From Rhodocollybia butyracea (taxonomy: Eukaryota > Basidiomycota > Agaricomycetes > Agaricales > Omphalotaceae), in assembly GCA_015501585.1 (NCBI GenBank), contig JADNRY010000277.1:16113-80112 (forward strand): a DNA stretch of 64,000 nucleotides, given 5' to 3'. Made by a program: the position numbers and the translations under genes. The notes under the pieces were generated by a model. That model was not told where the DNA came from and ran no database searches. It was given only the letters and a program-made list of their open reading frames with translations. Below are positions 23,317-33,592 of the stretch, piece by piece; within the stretch, counting starts at the first letter, position 1; each line of letters starts with the position of its first letter.

Positions 23317-23816
23317 GCAACAAGTCGAGCTTTGTATCGGGTAATGGCACCAGTGTGGTCGCGTTTGAGCTTGTAAGTCCATTTACATTTTACTGGTTTA
23401 CGGTCAGCAGGGAGTTCATCGAGTACCCAAGTACCAGTGGACTGGAGTTGGTGAATTTCTTTGTCCATGGCTTCGTTCAACTGTGCCGAGTCATGGCATG
23501 TAAGTGCATCCTTGTATGATGCAGGTTCATCCGAGTATTCAGTGTCATTTGACACTAATGCGAATTCAGTGAGCAGGGATGTTGTGGATGAGTTGGGATC
23601 CTGGTCAGGGCTGATGGGAACAACTGTTTCCAATCCGGCTGGTCGATTTTGAGCTTGTGGGTTATTGAGCAGTCGGTAGTTGTGTGCTGGGATAGTAGCA
23701 AGCCGTGCAGAGGGTGCTCTAGGTGTAGGTGCCAGCCTTGCCGTGCGCTGCTTTGAAGGTGCCGGTGGTACCGTTGGTGGGCTGGATTGATGTGTTCTCT
23801 TAGGGGTTTCCGGCAT
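23247..23816 (-). pseudogene. copia-1 integrase-RT linker and RT N-terminus
   Basis: The minus-strand frame has a Pro/Thr-rich linker typical between copia integrase and RT, then the RT start block EPASYKDALTC, KEIHQLQSTGTWVL and CKWTYKLKRD, ending at YKARLVA where hAT-1 begins (23317). The residues after that in the listed frame are hAT-1 subterminal sequence. It is one base out of register with the gag-derived frame upstream. Confidence 0.85.
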
Positions 23817-23854
23817 GGGTGGTAATTCAGATTCCTCGAGTTCAACTTCAGGTT

Positions 23855-24898
23855 CTAAACCCGAAATTTGCTCGGTACTCCCCCTCTCCCCTCGAGCAAT
23901 GGAGGGTTGGAATCAATAGATTGTGAGTTTTCTGTACTGTGTGACACAGTATAATCATGGGGTGAGTAAGTCTGGTTCTCGAAAATGACATTTCGTGACG
24001 TCTGAATTTGCCGGGCCCTGGGATTATAACATCTCCAGGCCTTGCCATGGTCTGGTTCCAAGAAAGCGGCATGGGAGTGATGTTGAAAATTCCTCCCATT
24101 GTTGGAATTGTTCCCTGGCTTTCCTCCTTGTTGGAGGTCTCGTTTCTTGGTGCGGCACTCCTTCTGTATGTGCCCGACACGTCCACAATAGTGACAAGTG
24201 ACGTTAGAATTGAATTTTGATTTATTGAATTTTGAATTGAATGACCCTTTATGATTATGGCCTTGGGCAGATAAGGCAATTTCCGTGGACAAGTTTTTGG
24301 ACCGTCTACGGAGATCCTCTTCCAATACTTTGGACACAAGATTGGTAGAGTCTGGGTCTGCAACATCTGAGATGCTGGACTTGTCAATGGAGGATGCAAA
24401 TTGGTCCCAGGAGTCAGGGAGTGATGTGAGGAGAATGGTGGAGAATTCCGATGCCGTGAGTGGTTGTCCCTGATTGGCGAGTTGTTGTTGATATCCCCGG
24501 ATGGTGCGGATATGTTCTTCGATGTCAGCCCCTTCTGGACAGTGAGTACGGAAGAGCTTACGGCGGGTAGCAATGATGCTAATGGTCCCCGCAGCTTCAT
24601 ACATCCTCTTCAAGGTGGCCCATGCTTCCTTCGAAGTTTTTGCACCTGCAATGTAGACGAGGGCACTATTGTCTACACGCAACCTAATAGTGGAAAGGGC
24701 CTTTCGGTCCTTCTCAATCCAAGTGTTGACTTCAGCCTGATTTGATCTATCAGGGCTGAGAGTGGGCGCCGTGGACTCAGTGTATTTTATTAAGCCCAAG
24801 TCAGTCAAGATATTGTTCATCTTGATCTGCCACACATTATAATTAGTGGCGCCGTGAAGAGGGTCGATCCGGTAGGTGGAGGATGACTCTGGCGACAT
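23855..24898 (-). pseudogene. copia-1 gag fused in frame to the end of integrase
   Basis: The 347-codon ORF starts MSPESSSTYRIDPLHGATNY, a standard copia gag N-terminus with the conserved NYNVWQIKM block. It has the zinc knuckle CHYCGRVGHIQKEC (about 24160-24205). Only about 35 residues later it reads CYNPRARQIQTSRNVIFENQ, which is the C-terminal signature of copia integrase. Protease and the integrase core, normally several hundred residues, are therefore deleted while the frame is kept. The ORF ends at 23855, one base out of phase with the RT frame. Confidence 0.85.
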
Positions 24899-25012
24899 GT
24901 TTCAATGTGATGGGTGCAAGTGAGGAAGAGTACGTGGTTAAGTGTGTGTAGTGAAGAGCAATGTGAATAAATGAACAGCGAGCAAGTTCAGTAGGGGCCG
25001 GGGCCCATAACC

Positions 25013-25242
25013 TGTTGTGATAGTAGTGTGGAGAGAGTGTGTAAGAGTAGATGATTATTGTGCAGAGCTCAAGAGAGCTTATATACCTACAGTAAATATT
25101 CTAGAAGTATCTACAAGCTTCGTGTATGCTATGTAAGTACAGCTAATGATCACTAATAAGTATATGCTATATTACTAAGTCTATAGTTGAAGTTCCGGAG
25201 TTGTATTGCCATGATGTCATGGTCAAAGCGTTACATACGACA
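25013..25242 (-). repeat. copia-1 5' LTR
   Basis: A 230-bp repeat of 18025-18254 with one substitution. It is the promoter LTR for the minus-strand element; the target copy ccatc follows at 25243-25247. Confidence 0.92.
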
Positions 25243-25257
25243 CCATCATCTTGTGAC

Positions 25258-26437
25258 ACCATCAGCAAGTTGGACGGCGTATGGAAGGTATGGTACCATG
25301 CAGCCTATACACTGCCATACCAAGTATGGAAAAGAGGGGGGGTACATAGAGTCCCATACTCATCCCATACTTATACCATACGTTTACCATACAGCAGCCA
25401 TACGTACTCATACAGTAACCATACATTCTCATACATTCTCATACAACAACACATACTCCTACTACATCGTACCCTAGTTCAAATATTGGAAAATAATATC
25501 ATATTCATGTAGAAATAACTATGCAGAACACATCGCTACACAAGGCTATTGCTACCCAGTTGCAAGAACACCAAACTTCGGTCAAATTTGCACCTACAAG
25601 TGGCGATCAGTAAGACTCGGACAGTGATCACAATATTGCTACATACCTCGTTCACGATAATAATAGTCTCAACACCCACGCAAAACTTGCATCCTCTCTT
25701 TGTGTTGTTTTTGCAGGTTGTTCACGGCTTGGCTTCAATATTACTGATGGTGTCGTTCTGTGTGTGAGCAAATGTTGAAAGGCCGGAACCACGTTTTCAT
25801 CCAGGATCCTTCACTGCTATTAGGTCAGAAATTATAACGGGACATGCAGGTGGCAACGTACAGTATAGCTCTGCAGAGGCGCAAGCCTGAAGATCACAAT
25901 CGAGAAAAGAGATAGAATTCAAAGAAAGACTGCAGACGCGACGTTCAAGTAGAAAAAATTATAGAACATGATCATGTGAGTCTCTCACGTGAACTGTACA
26001 GTTTGTGGAAAGTTCGGTCCATCGGAGATTGATTCGACTTAAGAGTTTTTCCATTTTTTAATTTATTGCCATGGCTCGCACATCACTCATCGGCCAGATT
26101 CAGCGTTGCCTCAAGGCTTCATAATGTCTCGACTGCTTGCTACCTCCCGCCTTATATTTATAGTGACTAAACAGGACAAGCGCCAAGCTTGAGGCTTTGA
26201 GTACTAATTATAAGAAGTTGACAAGGCTATATCGAATGTTATACTGTAAATACTTGCTAGCTATGTAGTGTACAAAATTTGATTTGTTCCATACCTCCAT
26301 ACAACCTCCATAACCTCCATACATTCTTACAATGTATGGAGAAATATGATAAAGCATGCGTGGGAAGGTATGGATGTATGGAATTATTCTTTCCCATGCA
26401 GCCCATACACCTCATACACCTTCCAACTTGCTGATGA
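25258..26437. mobile_element. Non-autonomous TIR element with CATACC/GTATGG word arrays
   Basis: The left segment ATCAGCAAGTTGGACGG is inverted at the right (ending TCCAACTTGCTGAT near 26435), with further matching of gtatgg/ccatac and catgcagcc words. Both termini contain dense CATAC repeats (25280-25450 and 26288-26420). The 0.8-kb centre is AT-rich with no gene. I cannot fix a target duplication, so the superfamily and exact ends are uncertain. It lies in hAT-2, next to copia-1. Confidence 0.5.
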
Positions 26438-26883
26438 CATTAGTGCACAAAAATGCAAGAACAGCAAGTATTCACAGTCAAATTTCTTCTTATGTTGTAA
26501 CCTATCAGATAGACATAGTACAGTATCTAACTTTATTGGCTGTAATGAAGTTATTCTGCTTGAGCTTTTCATTGAAGTAGTAACTAGTATGAACCATTTT
26601 GGATAAGATCATGGCCTGTCTACTATCATCATAGTACCCCCTAGCCCTACTGAACACCAAGTTGGGGCAGAGGAATCAAAGGAGAGACAAATTTGGCTGA
26701 AACTCTAGCTAATTCTCAACTATTTCCTTTTTAGGAGTGGCCCTGGGCCGGACCCTGACCCGACCCGACCGACCGACCTGACCCTCTTAGGTGGGCCAGG
26801 GTCAGGATTTTAGCTGGCCCTGACCCTTGGTGACCCGACCCAACCACAGGGCCTCTGACCCGACCCAGCCCTCCCCAACACTA

Positions 26884-28361
26884 GTTGGAGCAATTGGGGC
26901 TGTTGGAGCAGTGAGTGCAATTGGGGCTGTTGGAGCTGTGAGAGCAGTGAGTCCAATGAGGGCTGTTGGAGCAGTGAAAGCAGTGAGTGCAATGGGGGCC
27001 ATTGGAGCCATGAGAGCCAGTGAGTGCAATGAGAGCATTGGAGCAATTGGGGCTGTCGGGGCAATGGGAGCAGTGAGAGCAATGAGTGCAATGGGGGCCA
27101 TTGGAGCCATGAGAGCAGTCATAGCAGTGAGTGCAACTGGGCTGTCAGAGCTGTGAGAGCAGTGAGTCCAATGAGGGCGGTTGGAGCAATTGGGGCTGTC
27201 AGAGCAGTGGAAGCAGTGAGAGCAGTGAGTTCAATGAGAGTGGTTGGAGCAATTGGGGCTGTTGGAGCAGTGGGAGCAGTGAGTGCAATTGGGGCTGTTG
27301 AAGCCGTGAGAGCAGTGAGTGCAATTGGGGCTGTTGGAGCCATGAGATCAATGAGTGCAATGGGGGCCATTGGAGCCGTGAGAGCAGTGAGTGCAATGGG
27401 GCTGTCAGAGCAGTGGAAGCAGTGAGTGCAATGGTGGCAGTGGGTGCAATGAGTGCAATGGGAAGGGTGAAAACTTAGGGAAATTAAATGGGATGACTTG
27501 GATAAGTGCAAGGCAAAAGGTAGGAAAATTAAGGCAAGTAGAGGGCAGCAGAACAGTACAGTCAGAAGACCTCGGGATGTAGCACAATGAGGGCCATTGG
27601 AGCAATTGGGGCTGTCAGAGCAGTGTGTGCATTGGGTGCAATTGGGGCTGTCGAAGCAGTGAGAGGACTGAATCGCAATTGGGGCTGGAGGAGCACTGAG
27701 AGCACTGAGTGCAGTAGGGGCCGTTGGAGCAATAAGAGCACTGAGTGCAATGGGGGCGGTTGGAGCAGTGAGAGCACCCAGTGCAAGGCCAATGGGGGCT
27801 GTCAGATCAGTGGGAGCATTAAATGTGTTTGGGGCTGTTGGAACAGTGAGAGCAATGAGTGCAATTGGGTCTGTTGGAGCAGTGAGAGCATTGAGTGCAA
27901 TTGGTGCTGTCAGAGCAGTGCGAGCATTGGGTGCAATGGGGGCCATTGGGGCAATTGGGGCTGTTGAGACAGTGAGAACACTGAGTGCAATGGGGGCTGT
28001 CAGAGCAGTGAGAGCACTGAGTGCAATTGGGGCTGTTGGGGCAGTGAGACTGTGAGAGTATTAAGTGCAATTGGGGCCATCAGAGCAGTGCAAGCATTGA
28101 GTACAATTGGGGCCGTCGGAGCAATTGGGGGAGCAATTGAGGCTGTTGGAGCCATGAATACAACGAGTGCAATTGGGGCTGGTGGAGCTGTGAGAGCAGT
28201 GAGTGCAATGGGGGGCCATTGGAGCTGTGAGAGCAGTTAGTGAAACTGGGGCTGTGAGAGCAATGAGTCCAATTGGGGCTGTCAGAGTGGTGAGAGCAGT
28301 GAATGCAGTGAGTGCAATTGGGCTTGTCGGAGCCATGAGTGCAATGGGGGCTGTCGAATTT
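26884..28361. repeat. 36-bp minisatellite, forward array, second part
   Basis: Continuation of the array at 17360. An inserted block at about 27465-27600 repeats the end of the arm of element B (compare 17240-17395), showing a higher-order duplication of arm edge plus array. All long frames here (Ala/Val/Ile/Gly on one strand, Pro/Thr/Leu/Ala on the other) follow from the 36-bp period. Confidence 0.8.
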
Positions 28362-29542
28362 CACTGCTCCAACAGCCCCAAATGCACTCACTGCTTTTAC
28401 TGCTCCAACAGCCCCTATTGCACACACTGCCTCTCACAGCTCCAATGGTCCCCATTGCACTCACTGCTCTCATCCAACAGCCCCAATTGCACTCACTGCT
28501 CTCACAGCTCTCACAGTCCCAATTGCTCCAACAGCTCTCATTGCACTCATTGCACTCACTGCTATCATGGCTCTGACAGCACCAATTGCACTCACTGCTC
28601 TCACTACTCTGACAGCCCCATTACACTCACTGCTTTCACTGCTCCAACAGCCCCCATTGCACTCACTGCTCTCCTGGCTTCAATGGCCCCCATTGCACTC
28701 ACTGATCCGACAGCCCCAATTGCTCAAATGGCCCTCATTGCACTCATTGCACTCACTGCTCTCACCGCTCTGACAGCCCCAATTGCACTCACTGCTCTCA
28801 TGGCTCCAATGGCACCGATTGCACTCTTTGCTTTCACTGCTCTGACAGCCCCAATTGCTCTCACTGCTCTGACAGACCCCATTGCACCCACTGCTCTCAC
28901 AGCATCGACAGTCCCAATTGCTCCAACAACCCTCATTGCACTCATTGCACTCACTGCTCTCACGGCTGCGACAGCCCCAATTGCAATCACTGCTCTCACT
29001 GCTGCGACAGCCCCCATTGCACTCACTGCTCTCACAGCATCGACAGTCCCAATTGCTCCAACAACCCTCATTGCACTCATTGCACTCACTGCTCTCACGG
29101 CTGCGACAGCCCCAATTGCAATCACTGCTCTCACTGCTGCGACAGCCCCCATTGCACTCACTGCTTTCATTGCTCTGACAGCCCCAATGCACTCACAGCT
29201 TCCACGGCTCCAATGGCCCCAACAGTCCCAATTGCTCCAACCGCCCTCATTGCACTCATTGCACTCACTGCTCTCAAGGCTCCGACTGCACCAATTGCAC
29301 TCACTGCTCTCACTGCTCTGACAGCCCTCATTACACTCACTGCTTTCACTGCTTCAACAGCCCCCATTGCACTCACTGCTCTCCTGGCTCCATGGCCTCC
29401 ATTGCACTTACTGCACTCATGGCTCCCACTGCTCCAACAGCCCCAATTGCTCAAACGGCCCTCATTGTACTCATTGCACTCACTGCTCTCACTGCTCCAA
29501 CGGCCCTCATTGCACTCATTGCACTCACTGCTCACACGGTGA
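28362..29542. repeat. 36-bp minisatellite, inverted array
   Basis: At about 28362 the same repeat switches orientation abruptly (ctccaacagccccaattg words), making a fold-back with the preceding array. A roughly 130-bp higher-order unit at 28880-29030 is repeated almost exactly at 29030-29180. The 372-codon frame 28203-29321 spans this array and is not a gene. Confidence 0.8.
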
Positions 29543-31060
29543 CACGCCGAATTACGCTGTACGCCAAAATTCACACAAAATGTCATCATTTAAAAGACCC
29601 CGTGAAACATGTCACGTCACTACCTAAGGTATGTTATGTATTAGACACTTTGAAGGTCCACTTCAGGTATCTAGTATGTAGAAACCCATTTGAAGGGAGA
29701 TACACTATGTTTTAAGAGGCTACATTACTGTGCAAGGATGCATTGTTGACCCACAGACTCAAAATCAATCAAATTGATTTACCTAGATTGATTTAGGCTT
29801 GCCAGATCTAAAGTCTATTCAATTAATACTACCTACTACAAAAAGTCCTATACATGGATATACAAGAGAGGATTAAAATAAATGAAGAGAGACAAATGAG
29901 GGCAAGCATAATGCGAACCCATATCCGTTTAAAGTAAGAGAATCAAAGCAATGGTGCCCTGGAACGACCCACAGAGAGAAACTAGATGATTAGTGATGAA
30001 TTAGGCGCCGGGAATCAAAGTGGCCCAGCGCCGGCAGTAAAAGAAAGGCGGGGCGCGTCCTAGCGACGTGCCTATAATAAAATTTATTCGGACCAACCTA
30101 TGGGACGGTCCACATGTATACAAGTACCCGGTAGGACCTGGGAGGAGAAGAGAAAAGGGGAGATGCGGAACAGCGCCGTAAACTTGAACCGCGGGACGGA
30201 CGGACCGCCCGGCGCTTAAAGCGCATCAAAGTCAAACAACTCATCAGGAATCCATCGTTTTTCCCTCCCCTCCGTTACTTATTAAATAAAAGATGTAGAA
30301 AAGGTGTAATATAGGTAGAGGACCCATGAGACAACGATATAGAGCCCTGGGGACAGTGTAGGAACCAGGAGAACACTTATAAGCTCAGTTATGGCTAACA
30401 AGGGCAACATGAGATTCATCTTCTTGGCTCTTGGCAAGCCAAGAGAGTCTTACCAACCCATGGTACCTTAATTAAGAAAATTTCAAGGACCCAGGAGTAT
30501 AAAAAGGCAAGGAAATGAAGAGTAAAGCATTCTTTCTTACCCCCACCAGGTGTAGCAGCTCCTTATCAGGCTACTACTAAAAGATTGAATTGATATAAAG
30601 ACTGGGAATTACAGAGAGAAATTGACAAGCAATTGAACTTGAATAAAGAAGCAGAAAGAGATTCAGTGTGAACTTAGTGCAGAGAAGTAAAGACAAAGAC
30701 TTAGAAAGGACTTTGAATATTATTTTCAAACCACAGTTAGGCTGCAGTCAGAGCTCTGTCTGAGTTATAGGGACACCCTCTGGTCAGTTGTGACTTGTGT
30801 TAATTTGTGATTTTACCAAGGGACTTAGGAATAGTATTTGTTTGACAGCTCAGAGCTTGGGATCAGCTTAAATAAGTCTGTACTTTGAAAGGGAAGGCAC
30901 TTAGTGAAATAACACTCAGTGTAGCAAGGAAGCACTTGAATAGATTGAAGTTTTAAATAAATATTATTTGGCTGAACTAAAAACCCAAACTGAGTAATAA
31001 GTTGTGTGTGTTTGGTGTGGTTGTGTAAGCCATTTCTAAGTTCACCCCAGTTTAGACCTC
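29543..31060. other. 1.5-kb unique segment between minisatellite arrays
   Basis: Non-repetitive DNA with no convincing gene. It starts gtgacacgccgaattacg, contains GC-rich blocks (30000-30220) and TATA-like sequences (tataataaaattt near 30072 and gtataaaaagg near 30498). It could be an LTR or leader of an old retrotransposon, or the original interior of element B. I found no flanking duplication. Confidence 0.35.
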
Positions 31061-31985
31061 TCATCGGCTCCAACAGCCCCAATTGCACTCACTGTTCTCA
31101 CTGCTCCAATGGCCCCAATTGCTCCAACGGCCCTTATTGCGCTCACTGCTCTCACGGGCCGGGAGTCAGGGCTCCGACAGCTCCAATTGCACTCACTGCT
31201 CTGAGCAGTGAGTGCAATGAGTGCAATGAGGGCCGTTGGAGCAATTGGGACTGTTGGGGCCATTGGAGCTGTGAGAGCAGTGAGTGCAATTGGGGCTGTC
31301 AGAGCAATGAAAGCACTGAGTGCAAAGGGGGCTGTTGCAGCAGTGAGAGCAGTGAGTACAATTGGGGCTGTCGGAGCCGTGAGAGCAGTGAGTGCAATGA
31401 GTGCAATGAGGGCTGTTGGAGCAATTGGGACTGTTGATGCTGTGAGAGCAGTGAGTGCAATGGGGTCTGTCGGAGCAGTGAGAGCAATTGGGGCTGTCAG
31501 AGCAGTGAAAGCAGTGAGTGCAATGGGGGCCATCCGAGCCATGAGCACAGTGAGTGCAATTGGGGCTGTCGGAGCAGTGAGAGCAGTGAGTGAAATGAGT
31601 GCAATGAGGGCCATTTGAGCAATTGGTGCTGTTGGATCAGTGAGTGCAATGGGGGCCATTGGAATGAGTGCAATGAGGGCTGTTGGAGCAATTGGGACTG
31701 TCAAAGCTGCGAGAGCAGTGAGAGCAATTGGGGCTGTCAGAGCAGTGAAAGCAGTGAGTGCAATGGGGGCCATTGGAGCCATGAGAGCAGTGAGTGCAAT
31801 TGGGGCTGTTGGAGCAGTGAGAGCAGTGAGTGTAATGAGTGCAATGAGGGCCATTTGAGCAATTGGAGCTGTTGGATCAGTGAGTGCAATGGGGGCCATT
31901 GGAGCCAGGAGAGCAGTGAGTTCAATGAGGGCTATTTGAGAAATTGGGGCTGTTGGATCACTGAGTGCAATGGGGCCATTGGAGC
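31061..31985. repeat. 36-bp minisatellite, short inverted then forward array
   Basis: Inverted units run 31061-31200, then flip to forward units at about 31201 that continue to 31985, where a hAT-like MITE is inserted. The 334-codon minus frame (31042-32046) is an artefact of the repeat. Confidence 0.8.
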
Positions 31986-32525
31986 TAGAGATGGGCACAA
32001 ATGAGGCATGAGTAAGAATGTACTCAAATATATTCTCATTCTCCATTCAAATATGAATGCCCCTACTACCATGAATGTGCATTCCTGGTAGTAGGTCATT
32101 TGAATGCAAATATGGGCCACCGGCGGACCCATATTTGTCACTTACATTCACGAATATTTGTGAATATTCTACAAAATATATGGTTGTGCGGAGGCCTGTT
32201 ATACAGCTCCGCTGAATTATAATAACTATTACTACCTACATATACCAATGGCGGCAATCACTTAACAATTCTGCACACTATAAGGATGTGTGGCGGCCTT
32301 GTACAAGGTCCCACAACAATACTTACAGTAATAAATATTGTAATACAAGTACAGTAAAATTATTATCTACGTGACTTACCTGGGAGGAATGGGTATTGAA
32401 ACACTGCTTCCATGAATGAGCATTTGGGTTGGCAAGTCATTCCAGTGCAAATATGGACTTTTTAGGCTCCATATTTGCACCATGAATGGCGAATGCATTT
32501 GAATGGGCATTCGTGTCCATCTCTA
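31986..32525. mobile_element. hAT-like MITE 1 (540 bp)
   Basis: Ends TAGAGATGGGCACAAATG and, inverted, TAGAGATGGACACGAATG. The 8-bp target duplication attggagc is at 31978-31985 and 32526-32533 within the minisatellite. The interior is rich in ATTCAAATATGAATG-like words and has no ORF. It is non-autonomous and would depend on a hAT transposase. Confidence 0.88.
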
Positions 32526-33325
32526 ATTGGAGCCAGGAGAGCAGTGAGTGCAATGGGGGCTGTTGGAGCCGTGAAAGCAGTGAGTGTAATGGGGGCTGTC
32601 AGAGCAGTGAGAGCAGTGAGTGCAATTGGTGCTGTCAGAGCCATGATAGCAGTGAGTGCAATGAGTGCAATGAGAGCTGTTGGAGCAATTGGGGCTGTGA
32701 GAGCTGTGAGAGCAGTGAGTGCAATGGGGTCTGTCGGAGCAGTGAGTGCAATTGGGGCAGTGAGAGCAGTGAGTGCAATGGGGACCATTGGAGCTGTGAG
32801 AGCAGTGTGTGCAATAGGGGCTGTCGGAGCGGTGAAAGCAGTGAGTGCAATTGGGGCTGTCAGAGCAGTGAGAGCAGTGAGTGCAATGGGGACCATTGGA
32901 GCTGTGAGAGCAGTGAGTGCAATAGGGGCTGTTGGAGCAGTGAAAGCCAACAGCCCCAATTGCACTCACTGCACTCACTGCTCCCACTGCTCCAACAGCC
33001 CCAATTGGACTCACTGCTCTCACAGCCCCAGTTTCACTAACTGCTCTCACAGCTCAGCCCCAATTGCTCCAACGGCCCTCATTGCACTCATTGCACTCAC
33101 TGCTCTCATTGCTCTGAAAGCCCCACTGCTCTCACAGCCCCAATTGCTCCAACGGCCCTCATTGCACTCATTGCACTCACTGCTCTCATTGCTCTGAAAG
33201 CCCCAATTGCACTTGCTGCTCTCACTGCTCCAATGGCCCCAATTGCTCCAACGGCCCTCATTGCACCCACTGCTCTCATGGGCCAGGAGTCGCAGCTCTG
33301 ACAATTCCAATTGCACTCACTGCTC
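32526..33325. repeat. 36-bp minisatellite, forward then inverted array
   Basis: Forward units continue from the MITE to about 32948, then flip to inverted units until 33325. Together with the arrays at 26.9-29.5 and 31.1-32.0 kb this makes at least three orientation switches. Confidence 0.8.
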
Positions 33326-33592
33326 CATCAGGAAAAGGCATATGAACTCAAGGCAACTTGAGCAAAGGTTGAACCATTTGCATGGCTCAAGTCAACTTAT
33401 GCTTACTTGGGCCAACTTAGGCCAACTTGGGAGCAACTTCATAAACTTGTGATTGGTGAGGTTTGTGAGGTTGTTCCAAGTTGCCTCCAAGTTAACTCAA
33501 GTCAGCTCAAGTCAGCTTACATTGACTTAAGCCAAACAAAATGGTTCAACCTTTGCTCAAGTTGCCTTGAGTTCATATGCCTTTTCCTGATG
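33326..33592. mobile_element. Small fold-back MITE (267 bp)
   Basis: The left end CATCAGGAAAAGGCATATGA and about 54 bp in total are exactly or nearly exactly inverted at the right end (…CTTTTCCTGATG at 33592). The centre has caacttgg/ccaagttg words. It interrupts the minisatellite, which resumes at 33593. Possible 2-bp flanking TC; the family is not assigned. It is absent from the corresponding left arm. Confidence 0.7.

Larger units (their letters stand above)
18025..25242 (-). mobile_element. copia-1: Ty1/copia retrotransposon, interrupted by hAT-1
   Basis: Two 230-bp LTRs (18025-18254 and 25013-25242) begin TGTTGTGATAG and end TACGACA. They are identical except for one CpG/TpG difference, so the insertion is young. 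The 5-bp duplication ccatc is at 18020-18024 and 25243-25247. The element reads on the minus strand: gag, a deleted PR/IN region, RT and RNase H. A purine tract (gagggggag on the complement) abuts the left LTR, and a GGTTATGGGC primer-site-like sequence abuts the right LTR. It cannot be autonomous because protease and the integrase core are missing. Confidence 0.92.
17749..26883. mobile_element. hAT-like element hAT-2, non-autonomous, carrying nested insertions
   Basis: The left end TAGTGATGGGGAGGGTCGGG is matched by the inverted right end (TAGTGTTGGGGAGGGCTGGG on the complement, ending 26883). The 8-bp target duplication gttggagc lies at 17741-17748 and 26884-26891, inside the minisatellite. 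Both ends carry 130-150 bp of GGGTC/GACCC words, with the shared phrase gccagggtcaggattttgctg or a near copy. After removing copia-1 and the CATACC element only about 0.7 kb of its own sequence remains and no transposase is seen. TAG-type ends and an 8-bp duplication identify the hAT superfamily. Confidence 0.85.

Noticed and set aside
26802..33316. Long ORFs (up to 372 codons) rich in Ala/Pro/Thr/Leu or Ala/Val/Gly/Ile on both strands
   Set aside because: They follow a 36-bp (12-codon) minisatellite that is nearly stop-free in several frames; there is no start context, domain or splice evidence.
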